A stretch of DNA of 64,000 nucleotides, from positions 2,852,001 to 2,916,000 of the forward strand of contig NZ_CP048405.1 of NCBI RefSeq assembly GCF_014084125.1, read 5' to 3'. Source of the DNA: Streptacidiphilus sp. PB12-B1b. GTDB taxonomy: Bacteria > Actinomycetota > Actinomycetes > Streptomycetales > Streptomycetaceae. The translations under genes and the position numbers were made by a program. The notes beneath the pieces are model-generated. The model saw only the letters and a list, made by a program, of their open reading frames with translations, searched no databases and was not told the origin of the DNA. Numbering within the stretch: position 1 is the stretch's first letter; the number at the start of each line of letters is the position of its first letter. Below, piece by piece: positions 43,238 to 52,231 of this stretch.

Positions 43238-44242
43238 GTGGAGCAAGGAACGCTGGTCCAGGGGCGCTACCGGCTGATCGGGCTGCTCGGCCGGGGCGGC
43301 ATGGGGGAGGTCTGGCGCGCCGAGGACGAGGCGCTGGGGCGCCAGGTCGCGGTCAAGTGCCTGCGCGCCGGACTCGTCCAGCACGATCCGGGCCAGGCCG
43401 AGCTCCAGCGGGAGCGGTTCCGCCGCGAGGCGCGGGTCGCCGCCGGGCTGCAGCACCCGGGCGTCACCGTGGTGCACGACTTCGGCGACGCGGACGGCGC
43501 GCCCTACCTGGTGATGGAGCTGCTGGACGGCATGGACCTGGGGCAGGTCCTGGACGGCCTGCCCGGACGGCGGATGCCGGTGTCCACGGCCGTGGACACC
43601 GCCCGGCAGATCGCCTCCGCCCTGGCCTACACCCACGCCCGGGACGTGATCCACCGCGACCTGAAGCCCGCCAACCTGATCCGCACCACCGACGGCAGCA
43701 TCAAGATCTGCGACTTCGGCATCGCCCGGCTGCGCGGCGGCGGCGTCGGCGGGCCCACCTCGCGCCTGGGCGGCGGGGCCAGCCCGGTCGGCAGCCCGCC
43801 GTACATGTCGCCCGAGCAGATCAACTCGGACGACCTCGACGCCCGCAGCGACCTCTACTCCTTCGGCTGCGTGCTGTACGAACTGCTGGTCGGCGCGCCG
43901 CCGTTCGCCGTCGGCGACCCGCTGGTGATCATGCTCGACCACCGGGACACCCCGCCCCGGCCGCCCCGGGAGCTGCGGCCGGGGATTCCCGAGGCGCTGG
44001 AGCGGATCGTGTTGGCGCTGCTGGCCAAGGACCCGGAGGACCGGCCCGCCGACGCCATGGCCGTGCTGCGCAGCCTGAATGCGGTCGCCGCCCCGCAGCC
44101 CACCCAGGCCGGCGCGCTGCCGCCGTGGGCCCGGGCGATGGGGCCGGTGCCGGTCACCCTGGTGCGCGTGACGCCGGAGGTCCGCGGGGTGGCCGAGCTG
44201 ACCCGCCGCTGGCCGAGGCAGGCTGCGCCGCAACAGATCTGA
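43238..44242 (+). CDS. Hanks-type serine/threonine protein kinase
   Basis: 334 residues. The kinase domain (about 9-285) is complete: glycine loop LLGRGGMGEVW, VAVK lysine, catalytic HRDLKPANL, DFG in KICDFGIARL, and SPPYMSPEQ for the activation segment. It lacks a transmembrane segment and extracellular sensor, so it is cytoplasmic. Start GTG 43238. It lies between the acyl-CoA dehydrogenase and the nitronate monooxygenase on the same strand; targets unknown. Confidence 0.92.
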   Translation: MEQGTLVQGRYRLIGLLGRGGMGEVWRAEDEALGRQVAVKCLRAGLVQHDPGQAELQRERFRREARVAAGLQHPGVTVVHDFGDADGAPYLVMELLDGMDLGQVLDGLPGRRMPVSTAVDTARQIASALAYTHARDVIHRDLKPANLIRTTDGSIKICDFGIARLRGGGVGGPTSRLGGGASPVGSPPYMSPEQINSDDLDARSDLYSFGCVLYELLVGAPPFAVGDPLVIMLDHRDTPPRPPRELRPGIPEALERIVLALLAKDPEDRPADAMAVLRSLNAVAAPQPTQAGALPPWARAMGPVPVTLVRVTPEVRGVAELTRRWPRQAAPQQI

Positions 44243-44255
44243 CTAACTGTCAGAT
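44237..44255 (+). promoter_or_regulatory. 19-bp palindrome at the kinase stop, upstream of nitronate monooxygenase
   Basis: ATCTGAC and GTCAGAT are separated by TAACT, a perfect inverted repeat. It overlaps the kinase stop codon and lies 43 bases before the next start. A TetR-type operator is the simplest reading. Confidence 0.55.
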
Positions 44256-44297
44256 AATCTCTTCCGGTCTCGCCCCGGCTGCGCCATGCTGCCGGGC

Positions 44298-45455
44298 ATG
44301 AGGACGGAACTCAGCGAGCGGCTCGGCATCGAGCACGCCATCTTCGGTTTCACGCCGTTTCCGGCCGTCGCCGCCGCCATCACCCGGGCCGGCGGACTCG
44401 GCGTCCTCGGGGCCGTCCGCTACGGCGCCGCCGAGGAGCTGGACAAGGACCTCGACTGGATGGACGCCCACGTCGGCGGCGCGCCGTACGGGGTGGACGT
44501 GGTCATGCCCGCACGCAAGGTCGAGAACGTCTCCGTCGCCGACGTCGAGGCGATGATCCCCGAGGGGCACCGGGCCTTCGTCCGGGAGACGCTGGCCCGC
44601 TACGGCGTCCCGGAGCTGCCCGAGGGCCGGGACGGCGGCTGGCGGATCACCGGCTGGATGGAGGACGTCGCCCGCTCGCACGTGGACGTCGCCCTGGCGC
44701 ACCCGGTCCGGCTGCTGGCCAGCGCCCTCGGGCCGCCGCCCGCCGACATCGTCGACCGGGCCCACGCCGCCGGGGTGCTGGTGGCCGCGCTCGCCGGGAG
44801 CGCCCGCCACGCCCGGCACCACGCCGGGGCCGGGATCGACATCGTCGTCGCCCAGGGCCACGAGGCCGGGGGCCACACCGGCGAGATCGGCACCATGGTA
44901 CTGGTCCCGGAGATCGCCGCCGCGGTCGCCCCGCTGCCGGTGCTCGCGGCGGGCGGCATCGGCACCGGCGCGCAGGCCGCCGCCGGGTTCGCGCTGGGCG
45001 CGCAGGGGGTCTGGCTGGGCTCGGTCTGGCTCACGGTGACCGAGTCCGAGCTGGCCTCGCCGGTGCTCCGGGCCAAGCTGCTGGCCGCGGGCTCCGGCGA
45101 CACCGTCCGCTCGCGCGCGCTCACCGGCAAGCCCGCCCGCCAGCTGCGCACCCGCTGGACCGACGCCTGGGAGGAGCCGGCCGGCCCCGGCCCGCTGCCG
45201 ATGCCGCTGCAGGGCCTGCTGGTCGCCGACGCGGTCAGCCGCATCCAGGCGTACGAGACGCCGGAGCTGATCGGCACGCCGGTCGGGCAGATCGTCGGGT
45301 CGATGACCGAGGAGCGGCCGGTGGCCGCCGTGATGGACGAGCTCACCCGGGGCTTCGCACGGGCCGTCGCCCGGCTCGACCGGATCGCCGCCCGGTCCGG
45401 CCCCGACCCCGGCCCCGGAGCCGCCGCCGTGCACGACGCCGAGGAGGAGCCATGA
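44298..45455 (+). CDS. Nitronate monooxygenase-like FMN oxidoreductase
   Basis: 385 residues. A TIM-barrel FMN enzyme of the 2-nitropropane dioxygenase family: FPAVAAAITRAGGLGVLGA, VVAQGHEAGGHTGEIGTMVLVPEI and PVLAAGGIGTGAQAAAGFALGAQGVWLG. In mycobacteria homologues occur in steroid-degradation regulons. Start ATG 44298; the stop overlaps the acyl-CoA ligase start by ATGA, so the two are co-translated. Exact substrate not predictable. Confidence 0.86.
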   Translation: MRTELSERLGIEHAIFGFTPFPAVAAAITRAGGLGVLGAVRYGAAEELDKDLDWMDAHVGGAPYGVDVVMPARKVENVSVADVEAMIPEGHRAFVRETLARYGVPELPEGRDGGWRITGWMEDVARSHVDVALAHPVRLLASALGPPPADIVDRAHAAGVLVAALAGSARHARHHAGAGIDIVVAQGHEAGGHTGEIGTMVLVPEIAAAVAPLPVLAAGGIGTGAQAAAGFALGAQGVWLGSVWLTVTESELASPVLRAKLLAAGSGDTVRSRALTGKPARQLRTRWTDAWEEPAGPGPLPMPLQGLLVADAVSRIQAYETPELIGTPVGQIVGSMTEERPVAAVMDELTRGFARAVARLDRIAARSGPDPGPGAAAVHDAEEEP

Positions 45456-47017
45456 CCACGACCGGACTCGCCGCGCCCACCCCGGGCTTCTGGGCCCAGG
45501 CCGCCGCCGACCCCGACCGGGTCGCGCTGTACGCCCCCGATGGCACGCCCTGGAACGCGGGCGAGCTGCTGGCCGCCGCCAACCGGCTGGTGCACGGCCT
45601 GCGCGAGGCCGGGCTGGCGGCCGGGGACGCCTTCGCCGTCGTCCTGCCCAACGGCCCGGAGCTGTTCGCCGCCCACCTGGCGGCCACCCAGGCCGGGTTC
45701 TACCTGGTGCCGGTCAACCACCACCTGGTCGGCCCGGAGATCGCCTGGATCGTCGCCGACAGCGGGGCCCGGGTGCTGATCGCCCACGGGCGCTTCGCCG
45801 AGGCGGCCACCGCCGCCGCCGACGAGGCCGGGCTGGCCAAGGAGCGCCGCTACGCGGTGGGGGAGCTGCCCGGCTTCCGCCCGTACCAGGAGCTGACGGC
45901 CGGGCAGTCGGCGGCGCCCCCGGCCGACCGCACCACCGGCTGGGTGATGAACTACACCTCCGGCACCACCGGGCGGCCGCGCGGCATCCGCCGCCCGCTG
46001 CCCGGCTGCCCGCCGGAGCAGACGCCGCTCGGGGGCTTCCTCGGGATCTTCGGCATCACCCCCGGCGACGGCCATGTGCACCTGGTCTGCTCGCCGCTTT
46101 ACCACACCGCGGTGCTGCAGTTCGCCGCCGCCTCGCTGCACCTGGGCCACCCGGTGGTGCTGATGGACCGCTGGACGCCGGAGTCCATGCTGCAGCTGAT
46201 CGACCGGCACCGGGTCACGCACACGCACATGGTGCCCACCCAGTTCCACCGGCTGCTGGCGCTGCCGGAGCAGATCCGGGCCGGCTACGACGTCTCCTCG
46301 CTGCGGCACGCCATCCACGGCGCCGCGCCCTGCCCGGACCACGTCAAGCGCGCCATGATCGGCTGGTGGGGCGAGTGCGTCGAGGAGTACTACGCGGCCA
46401 GCGAGGGCGGCGGCACCTTCGCCACCGCGCGGGAGTGGCTGGCCCGGCCCGGCACGGTCGGCCGCCCCTGGCCGATCAGCGAGATCGCCGTCCTGGACGA
46501 CGCGGGCGAACGGCTGCCCGCCGGTGAACTCGGCACCGTCTACCTGAAGATGAACACCGGCGGCTTCAGCTACCACAAGGACGAGGCCAAGACCCGGCAG
46601 AACCGGGTGGGCGGCTTCTTCACCGTCGGCGATCTGGGGCTGCTGGACGAGGACGGCTACCTCTACCTGCGCGACCGCAGGATCGACATGATCATCTCCG
46701 GCGGCGTCAACATCTACCCGGCCGAGATCGAGTCCGCGCTGCTGGCCCACCCCGGCGTGGCCGACGCCGCCGCCTTCGGCATCCCGCACGACGACTGGGG
46801 CGAGCAGGTCAAGGCGGTGGTCGAGCCCGCCGACGGCCACCGGCCGGGCCCGGAGCTGGAGCGGGACATCCTGGCCCACTGCGAGCGGCTGCTGGCCGGC
46901 TTCAAACGGCCGCGCTCGGTGGACTTCGTGGCGGAGCTGCCGCGCGACCCCAACGGCAAGCTCTACAAGCGCCGGCTGCGCGACCCGTACTGGGAGGGGC
47001 GCACCCGGCAGGTGTGA
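45452..47017 (+). CDS. Acyl-CoA synthetase (FadD-type, AMP-forming)
   Basis: 521 residues. ANL adenylating enzyme with the P-loop-like YTSGTTGRPRG, the adenine-binding EEYYAASEGGG, the hinge FTVGDLGLLDEDGYLYLRDR, IISGGVNIYPAEIE, and the catalytic lysine in DPNGKLYKRRLRD. It activates a fatty or steroid-side-chain acid as its CoA thioester. Overlaps the nitronate monooxygenase by four bases. With the acyl-CoA dehydrogenase it would start a beta-oxidation-like route. Confidence 0.92.
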   Translation: MTTTGLAAPTPGFWAQAAADPDRVALYAPDGTPWNAGELLAAANRLVHGLREAGLAAGDAFAVVLPNGPELFAAHLAATQAGFYLVPVNHHLVGPEIAWIVADSGARVLIAHGRFAEAATAAADEAGLAKERRYAVGELPGFRPYQELTAGQSAAPPADRTTGWVMNYTSGTTGRPRGIRRPLPGCPPEQTPLGGFLGIFGITPGDGHVHLVCSPLYHTAVLQFAAASLHLGHPVVLMDRWTPESMLQLIDRHRVTHTHMVPTQFHRLLALPEQIRAGYDVSSLRHAIHGAAPCPDHVKRAMIGWWGECVEEYYAASEGGGTFATAREWLARPGTVGRPWPISEIAVLDDAGERLPAGELGTVYLKMNTGGFSYHKDEAKTRQNRVGGFFTVGDLGLLDEDGYLYLRDRRIDMIISGGVNIYPAEIESALLAHPGVADAAAFGIPHDDWGEQVKAVVEPADGHRPGPELERDILAHCERLLAGFKRPRSVDFVAELPRDPNGKLYKRRLRDPYWEGRTRQV

Positions 47018-47028
47018 GCCCGCGCGCG

Positions 47029-47064
47029 GACGCGGCGCCGCCCGGGGAGGGGCGGCGCCGCGTC
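47029..47064. terminator. Bidirectional terminator hairpin
   Basis: A perfect 15-bp stem (GACGCGGCGCCGCCC with GGGCGGCGCCGCGTC) between the convergent acyl-CoA synthetase and chitosanase genes. Confidence 0.85.
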
Positions 47065-47083
47065 GCTGCGGGGAGGCCGGATG

Positions 47084-47965
47084 CTACACCGGGCTGCCGG
47101 AGGTGTAGGCCGGGATGGTGAAGTCGAAGTCGGCGCCGACCTTGAGCGGGGTGGGCAGGGTCCACTCGTTGGCGCTGGCCATGGCCTGCAGGGCCTGGAC
47201 GCGGTCGACCGACTCCGGCCAGTCGGACTTGCGGCCGGGGGTCTTCGGGTTCTTCAGGTGGGCGGTGCGGACCACGTTGAACTTGGCCAGCCAGGTGTGC
47301 TCGTTGACGCCGCTGGCCGGGGTTCCGCCCTCGTCCTTGGTGGTCTCGGCGACCAGCACCAGCAGCCCGTCCGGGCTGTCCGGCGCGCCGTCGGGGCCCA
47401 TCTCCACCGCGGTGTCGAAGAAGTCCGCCACGCCGAGCGGGGTGGTGATGCCGACCTTCTCGGCCTCGGCCAGCGCCGGGGCCAGGTAGTAGGTGTGCGC
47501 CTGCTCGAACTGGGCCTGGATGAACTTGGGGTCCTTGGCGGCCTTCTGCCAGGCGGCGGGGAAGCCGCTGAGGCCGGTGTGCGCGTCGCTGCCCGCGGCG
47601 GCCAGCTTCTTGAGCGCGGGCAGGTAGGTCTGCAGCGGGTTGCCGGGCGCGACCGAGTCGTAGTACGTGACCAGGTTGACGTCGTCGTCGGTCTGGGTGC
47701 AGAAGCCGATGTAGCCGGCGGTGTAGCCGCAGCCGTCGCCGTAGTCCTCGATGTCGGCGAACCCGCTGGTGATGTCGCCGTTCTCGAAGACGTTGGTGAT
47801 CTCGTCGACCGCGTACTGCTGGGCGTTGGTGAGCTTGATCGTCGACGCGGCGGCGCGCACGGTCGCCGGGCGGGTCGCGGCCGAGGCGGAGCCGGCGGCG
47901 CCGAAGCCCGCGCCGGTGGCGACGACGGCGACGGCGGTACAGGCGGCGCGTATCCGAAGACTCAT
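47084..47965 (-). CDS. GH46 chitosanase, secreted
   Basis: 293 residues: a signal peptide (about 1-30) then the GH46 domain. The catalytic acid Glu61 in VFENGD and Asp77 in IEDYGDGCGYTAGYIGFCT line up with the two catalytic residues of streptomycete chitosanases. The later parts DFFDTAVEMGPDG and LVAETTKDEGG are also typical. It cleaves chitosan endo-wise outside the cell. Start ATG 47965. A 25-bp palindrome lies 34 bases upstream, consistent with a local repressor. Confidence 0.92.
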   Translation of the reverse strand: MSLRIRAACTAVAVVATGAGFGAAGSASAATRPATVRAAASTIKLTNAQQYAVDEITNVFENGDITSGFADIEDYGDGCGYTAGYIGFCTQTDDDVNLVTYYDSVAPGNPLQTYLPALKKLAAAGSDAHTGLSGFPAAWQKAAKDPKFIQAQFEQAHTYYLAPALAEAEKVGITTPLGVADFFDTAVEMGPDGAPDSPDGLLVLVAETTKDEGGTPASGVNEHTWLAKFNVVRTAHLKNPKTPGRKSDWPESVDRVQALQAMASANEWTLPTPLKVGADFDFTIPAYTSGSPV

Positions 47966-47999
47966 CGGGGGGCCCTTTCGCTGGGGAAGAAGCGGCACT

Positions 48000-48024
48000 C
48001 TCGTTAGGAAAGCTTCCTAACGAG
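48000..48024 (-). promoter_or_regulatory. 25-bp perfect palindrome upstream of chitosanase (CsnR-type operator candidate)
   Basis: Arms CTCGTTAGGAA and TTCCTAACGAG surround AGC. It lies between a possible -35 element (TTGACA on the minus strand, 48057-48062) and the chitosanase start, the position expected for a repressor site. Streptomycete chitosanase genes are known to be controlled by the repressor CsnR through a palindromic site; the exact consensus was not compared here. Confidence 0.7.
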
Positions 48025-48154
48025 GTTTCGCCAAGCTTCACCGGCTGTGCTTTCACTGTCAAGGGTCGCGGCGTGAGCGGCTGTTGACGCACCGCCATCG
48101 GCCCAGCTCCCGGCGCGGCAGTGTTGCAGGAACATGTCACCGTGCCGTCGTCGC

Positions 48155-49627
48155 TCATGCCTTCAGGCCGCGCAGCACCTTGCCCTCGGTGGAGAGGATG
48201 CCGTTGCGGTAGTCGAAGCGCGGGGTCGCCGAGAACATCAGCCACAGGTACTTGAGGTTCTCCGCGAACCAGTACGCCGGGGTCAGGTCGCCCAGCAGCA
48301 TGCCCGGGGCCGTCACGTCGCCCGCCACCGTGTAGCCGCCCGGAACCCGCTGGTTGCCGCGCATGCCCAGGAACCACTGGTAGGCGGTCTGCCGGTAGTA
48401 GTCGTCGCCGGTGATCCGCCACAGGTCGAACGCCGAGTTCGGGTACTCCGGGCGCAGCTGGTTGCCCCGGTCCACCGCCCGCAGGTCGGTGAAGTCCAGC
48501 GTCTCCGGCAGTACCGGGTAGCGGTCCAACGCGTCCGTCCAGGAACGGTAGTAGGCCGCGCCGTGCTCCAGGTCGCCGCCCTTGGCGAGCAACCCGGCGT
48601 AGAACGAGCCCAGTTCGGACTGGCGCGGCGGCCCCGAGGGGCGGCCGGTGCGGTAGTCCACCGCGCGGAACCACAGCCGCCCGGACGACACCACGGCCTG
48701 GTGCCGCAGCGTGGCGGCGGTCGTCAGCCGGTACCAGTCCGTGAGTTGACGGTCCGCCAGCAGCGCGCCGCCGCCCCACAGGTACTCGTAGAAGGAGTCG
48801 ACCGGCGGATCGGGCGTGGAGCAGACCGAGTCGAGCCAGCGGCCCGACTCCGCGTGGATGGTGTCGGCCAGCAGGTCCAGCGAGCTGCGGCGGTCCAGCA
48901 CCGCCCGGTAGGCCCGCATGGAGGCGTCGTAGTACCGCGCGTCGCCGGTGAGCCGGGAGAGCATCCCGAACTCCATGACGCTGGTGCCGGCTTCGGCCAG
49001 CGGCACCGAGGTGCCCCGGACCGCGCCGGTGCGCATGTTCACGTGCGTGTAGGGCACCCCGGTGGGGGACTTGGTGAAGGCCGGCAGCAGCCGGTCGGCG
49101 AACTCCCGGGCCCGCGCCAGCAGGCTGCCGCGCCCGGTCGCCTGGTAGCCCGCCACCAGTCCGCCGACGATCCGGATGACCGCCTCAAAGACGTGCGTGT
49201 CGACGTTCTGCGCCGGATCGAGGTGGGCGTCGATCCAGTCGCAGCAGCGCGCCAGTTCGGCGTCCTCGCCCATCAGGTACAGCGTGTCCAGGGCCTCCAC
49301 GATGGACAGCCCGAAGCTGTACCCGGGGGCGAAGAAGTCGTGGTGCCCGCCGGTGACCGGCCGCAACTCGTCGTAGCCCCACGCCCGGCCGACGTAGCCG
49401 AGCCAGCCGTGCAGGTACTCCTGCCGCACCTGCTCGGCGACGACGTCGGCGGACGGGATCGAGCGGCCGGAGCCGTCCCAGGGGCCGGTGGTGATGCCCG
49501 GGAGCGGGGCGGCGCCGAGCAGAGTGGCGCCGGTCGCGGCGCAGGTGACGGTGGAGAGCAGGGACCGTCGGGAGAAGGACCGTCGGGAGCGGGGCCGGTC
49601 GGGGCCGGCGGTGAGGTACGGGCGCAT
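48155..49627 (-). CDS. GH47 (class I alpha-mannosidase-like) glycosidase, Tat-exported
   Basis: 490 residues. A Tat signal (FSRRSLLSTVTCAATGATLL, about residues 18-37) precedes an (alpha/alpha)7-barrel-like chain with the GH47 marks HHDFFAPGYSFGLSIVEALDTLYLMG, split between two helices, then LRPEYPNSAFDLWRITGD and LKYLWLMFS. GH47 enzymes remove alpha-1,2-linked mannose with a calcium ion; they are mostly eukaryotic with few bacterial members. It is upstream of the chitosanase on the same strand but separated by that gene's own promoter. Start ATG 49627. Confidence 0.83.
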   Translation of the reverse strand: MRPYLTAGPDRPRSRRSFSRRSLLSTVTCAATGATLLGAAPLPGITTGPWDGSGRSIPSADVVAEQVRQEYLHGWLGYVGRAWGYDELRPVTGGHHDFFAPGYSFGLSIVEALDTLYLMGEDAELARCCDWIDAHLDPAQNVDTHVFEAVIRIVGGLVAGYQATGRGSLLARAREFADRLLPAFTKSPTGVPYTHVNMRTGAVRGTSVPLAEAGTSVMEFGMLSRLTGDARYYDASMRAYRAVLDRRSSLDLLADTIHAESGRWLDSVCSTPDPPVDSFYEYLWGGGALLADRQLTDWYRLTTAATLRHQAVVSSGRLWFRAVDYRTGRPSGPPRQSELGSFYAGLLAKGGDLEHGAAYYRSWTDALDRYPVLPETLDFTDLRAVDRGNQLRPEYPNSAFDLWRITGDDYYRQTAYQWFLGMRGNQRVPGGYTVAGDVTAPGMLLGDLTPAYWFAENLKYLWLMFSATPRFDYRNGILSTEGKVLRGLKA

Positions 49628-49846
49628 GGTTCGGTCACGTTAATCTCGCCCCCGACGCCCGCCGCTGAGGCGCGGGCGCGGCGTGGCGGTCGGCGCACTC
49701 AGCCTGAGCTGCGACGATGGTGGGACCGGGGGACGGGGGCGATCACCCGTACGAGTGGGCCGGGTGCGCCCGACGGGCGACGCCCGCCCGGGTCGCCCCC
49801 GGTCGCGGGGAGGGCGCCACGGGGGCGGACGCGAGGGAGGACGGGC

Positions 49847-50656
49847 ATGACCGGACCGGCGGGACCGGCGGACGGGCCGCTGCGCCACGCCGAGCCGGTG
49901 ATGGGCACGGTGGTGTCCTTCGACGTCCGCGACGCGGGCGAGGGGGAGCGCCGCGCGCGGGTCGAGCAGGGGCTGCGGCGCGCCGTCGCCTGGCTGCACC
50001 GGGTGGACCGGGTGTTCTCGACCTACCGCCCGGGCAGCCAGATCAGCCGGCTGGCCCGGGGCGAGATCGGGCCCGGGGACTGCGATCCGGAGGTCGCCGA
50101 GGTGCTGGCCCTCGGCGCGGCGGCCGAGCGGGCCGGGGCCGGGGCGTTCAGCCTGCGCGCGGGCGGCGCGCTGGACCCGTCCGGGGTGGTCAAGGGCTGG
50201 GCCGTGGAGCGCGCATCGGCCCTCCTGCGGGAGGCCGGATCGCAGCGGCACAGCGTCAACGGTGGCGGCGACATCCAGACCGCCGGGGAGCCGGAGCCCG
50301 GCCGTCCGTGGGGCCTGGGCGTGGCGCACCCGCTGCACCCCGGGTCGTACGCCACGGTGGTCCGGGGCCGGGACATCGCGCTGGCCACCTCCGGCACGGC
50401 CGAGCGCGGCGCGCACATCCTCGACCCGCGCACCGGCCGGCCGGTCCGCAACGGCCTGGCCTCGGTCTCGGTCGTCGGCCGCTCGCTGACCCGGGCCGAC
50501 ATCGCCGCCACCACCGCCTTCGCGCTGGGGCCGGACGCCCGGGCCTGGCTGGAGCGGCAGCCGGGCCTGGAGGGCTTCGCGGTGCTCGACGACGGCCGGG
50601 CCTGGTGGACCCCGGGCTTCGCCGACCACGCCCGGCTCCCGGACGCGGCCGGCTGA
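49847..50656 (+). CDS. FAD:protein FMN transferase (ApbE family)
   Basis: 269 residues. Family marks: MGTVVSFDV near the N-terminus, FSTYRPGSQISRL, a GALDPSGVVKGWAVERAS segment, VNGGGDIQTAG and the metal-binding TSGTAERGAHILDPRTG. It attaches FMN covalently to a threonine or serine of target flavoproteins. There is no lipobox or signal, so this copy may act in the cytoplasm. Start ATG 49847 with GAGGGAGGAC. No obvious target flavoprotein is adjacent. Confidence 0.9.
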   Translation: MTGPAGPADGPLRHAEPVMGTVVSFDVRDAGEGERRARVEQGLRRAVAWLHRVDRVFSTYRPGSQISRLARGEIGPGDCDPEVAEVLALGAAAERAGAGAFSLRAGGALDPSGVVKGWAVERASALLREAGSQRHSVNGGGDIQTAGEPEPGRPWGLGVAHPLHPGSYATVVRGRDIALATSGTAERGAHILDPRTGRPVRNGLASVSVVGRSLTRADIAATTAFALGPDARAWLERQPGLEGFAVLDDGRAWWTPGFADHARLPDAAG

Positions 50657-50677
50657 GCCCGCGGGAGCCCCGTCGGG

Positions 50678-52036
50678 CTACTGCCTGGCGTTCAACGCCG
50701 CCGTGTGCTCCTTGATCTGATCCCGCGTCAGGTAACTGTCGGTGTACTCGAAGTCCCGGAGCGTCGCCGGGCGGCGCTGCAGGAAACCGGTGCGGACGAA
50801 GTCGTCCCCGGCCGTGGCGTTCAGCACCCAGTTGGTCATCACCCGCACCTTGGCGACGTTGGTCCGCAGCGCCATCAGGTGGTAGCCCCGGGCCACGCCC
50901 TGCGCGGCGACGCCCTTCAGCTCGATGCCCAGCGGCTTGGAGACCGCGTCCGCGCCGCCGAGGTCCACCACCAGGCCGAGGTCCCTGTGGTAGTACGGCC
51001 GCAGGGTCTGCCCGCGCAGGGTGGCCGCGACGTTGTCGGCGACCGCCTTGCCCTGCCGCTGCGCGTGCTGCGCGGTCGGCGGGCAGACCGCGCCGTCGCC
51101 CTTGGCGAGGTCCGGCACGGCGGCGGCGTCGCCCAGCGCGAAGACGCCGTCGAACTGCGGCACCCGCATGTCGGCGGTGGTGGCCAGCCGCCCGCGCACG
51201 GTCTCCGCATCCAGCGTGGCGACCAGCGGGCTGGCGGCCACCCCGGCCGTCCAGATCAGCGTCCGGCAGGGGATGACCCGGCCGTCGGTGAAGGTCACCG
51301 TGGTCTCGCTCACCTCGGCGACGGAGACGCCCAGCGACACCTCGATGCCGCGCCCGCGCAGCACGTCCAGGGCGTCCCGGCCGAGCTTGTCGCCCAGCTC
51401 CGGCATCAGCTTGGGGGCGATGTCGATCAGGTGCCACTTGATCAGGTTGGGGTTCAGCCGGGGGTAGCGCTTGACCGCCGAGGTGGTCACCCGCTGCAGG
51501 CAGGCCGCCGTCTCGGTGCCGGCGTAGCCGCCGCCGACCACCACGAACTGCAGCCGGGAGATCCGCTCCTCGCGGTTGGTCGCGGCGTCCGCCAGGTCGA
51601 GCTGGCTGATCACGTGGTCGCGCACGTACGCCGCCTCGGCCAGCGTCTTCATCCCGCGCGCGTGCTCGGTCAGACCGGGGATGTCGAAGCTGCGGGTGAT
51701 GCTGCCGGGGGCCAGGACCAGGTAGTCGTACTGCTCGTCGATGACCTCGTCGGTGATCTTCCGGATGATGCAGACCTTGGCCTGCGGATCCACGCCGATG
51801 GCGCCGCCGGGGATGATCCGGGTGCGCCGCAGCATCCTGCGCAGCGACACCGCCACCGACTGCGGGGTGAGCACGCCCGCCGCGACCTGCGGCAGCAGCG
51901 GCAGGTACAGCTCGTAGCTGAACGGGGCGACGATGGCGATGTCCGCCTCGCCCGGGGTCAGCAGCCGCTCGAGCCGTCGTGCGCATTCGACGCCGGCGAA
52001 TCCGCCGCCGACCACCAGGATCCGGGGTCGTTCCAT
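50678..52036 (-). CDS. Type II NADH dehydrogenase (FAD/NAD-dependent oxidoreductase)
   Basis: 452 residues. Two dinucleotide-binding motifs are present: ILVVGGGFAGVECARRLE (FAD) and LQFVVVGGGYAGTETAACL (NADH). The second FAD site FDGVFALGDAAAVPDL and AQHAQRQGKAVADN complete the NDH-2 pattern. It transfers electrons from NADH to menaquinone without proton pumping at the inner face of the membrane. Start ATG 52036 with GAGGGAC. Streptomycetes carry several copies, so redundancy is likely. Confidence 0.9.
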   Translation of the reverse strand: MERPRILVVGGGFAGVECARRLERLLTPGEADIAIVAPFSYELYLPLLPQVAAGVLTPQSVAVSLRRMLRRTRIIPGGAIGVDPQAKVCIIRKITDEVIDEQYDYLVLAPGSITRSFDIPGLTEHARGMKTLAEAAYVRDHVISQLDLADAATNREERISRLQFVVVGGGYAGTETAACLQRVTTSAVKRYPRLNPNLIKWHLIDIAPKLMPELGDKLGRDALDVLRGRGIEVSLGVSVAEVSETTVTFTDGRVIPCRTLIWTAGVAASPLVATLDAETVRGRLATTADMRVPQFDGVFALGDAAAVPDLAKGDGAVCPPTAQHAQRQGKAVADNVAATLRGQTLRPYYHRDLGLVVDLGGADAVSKPLGIELKGVAAQGVARGYHLMALRTNVAKVRVMTNWVLNATAGDDFVRTGFLQRRPATLRDFEYTDSYLTRDQIKEHTAALNARQ

Positions 52037-52231
52037 AGTTGCCGTCCCTCACAGGTCTGCTCGACAGGGCTTCCGGCCGTTGCGGCGTTCCGCGCACGCG
52101 GGCTCGGGGCCGCCACGGCTCCGGGTCGTCTCCTGCCCGCAACCCTCGCACGCACACAAGGGCTGTGCCACTGCAGGCGGTGGCGCTGAGGCGTCCGGGT
52201 GTGCCCGGGACGAATGGGTAAGGTGTGCCCC

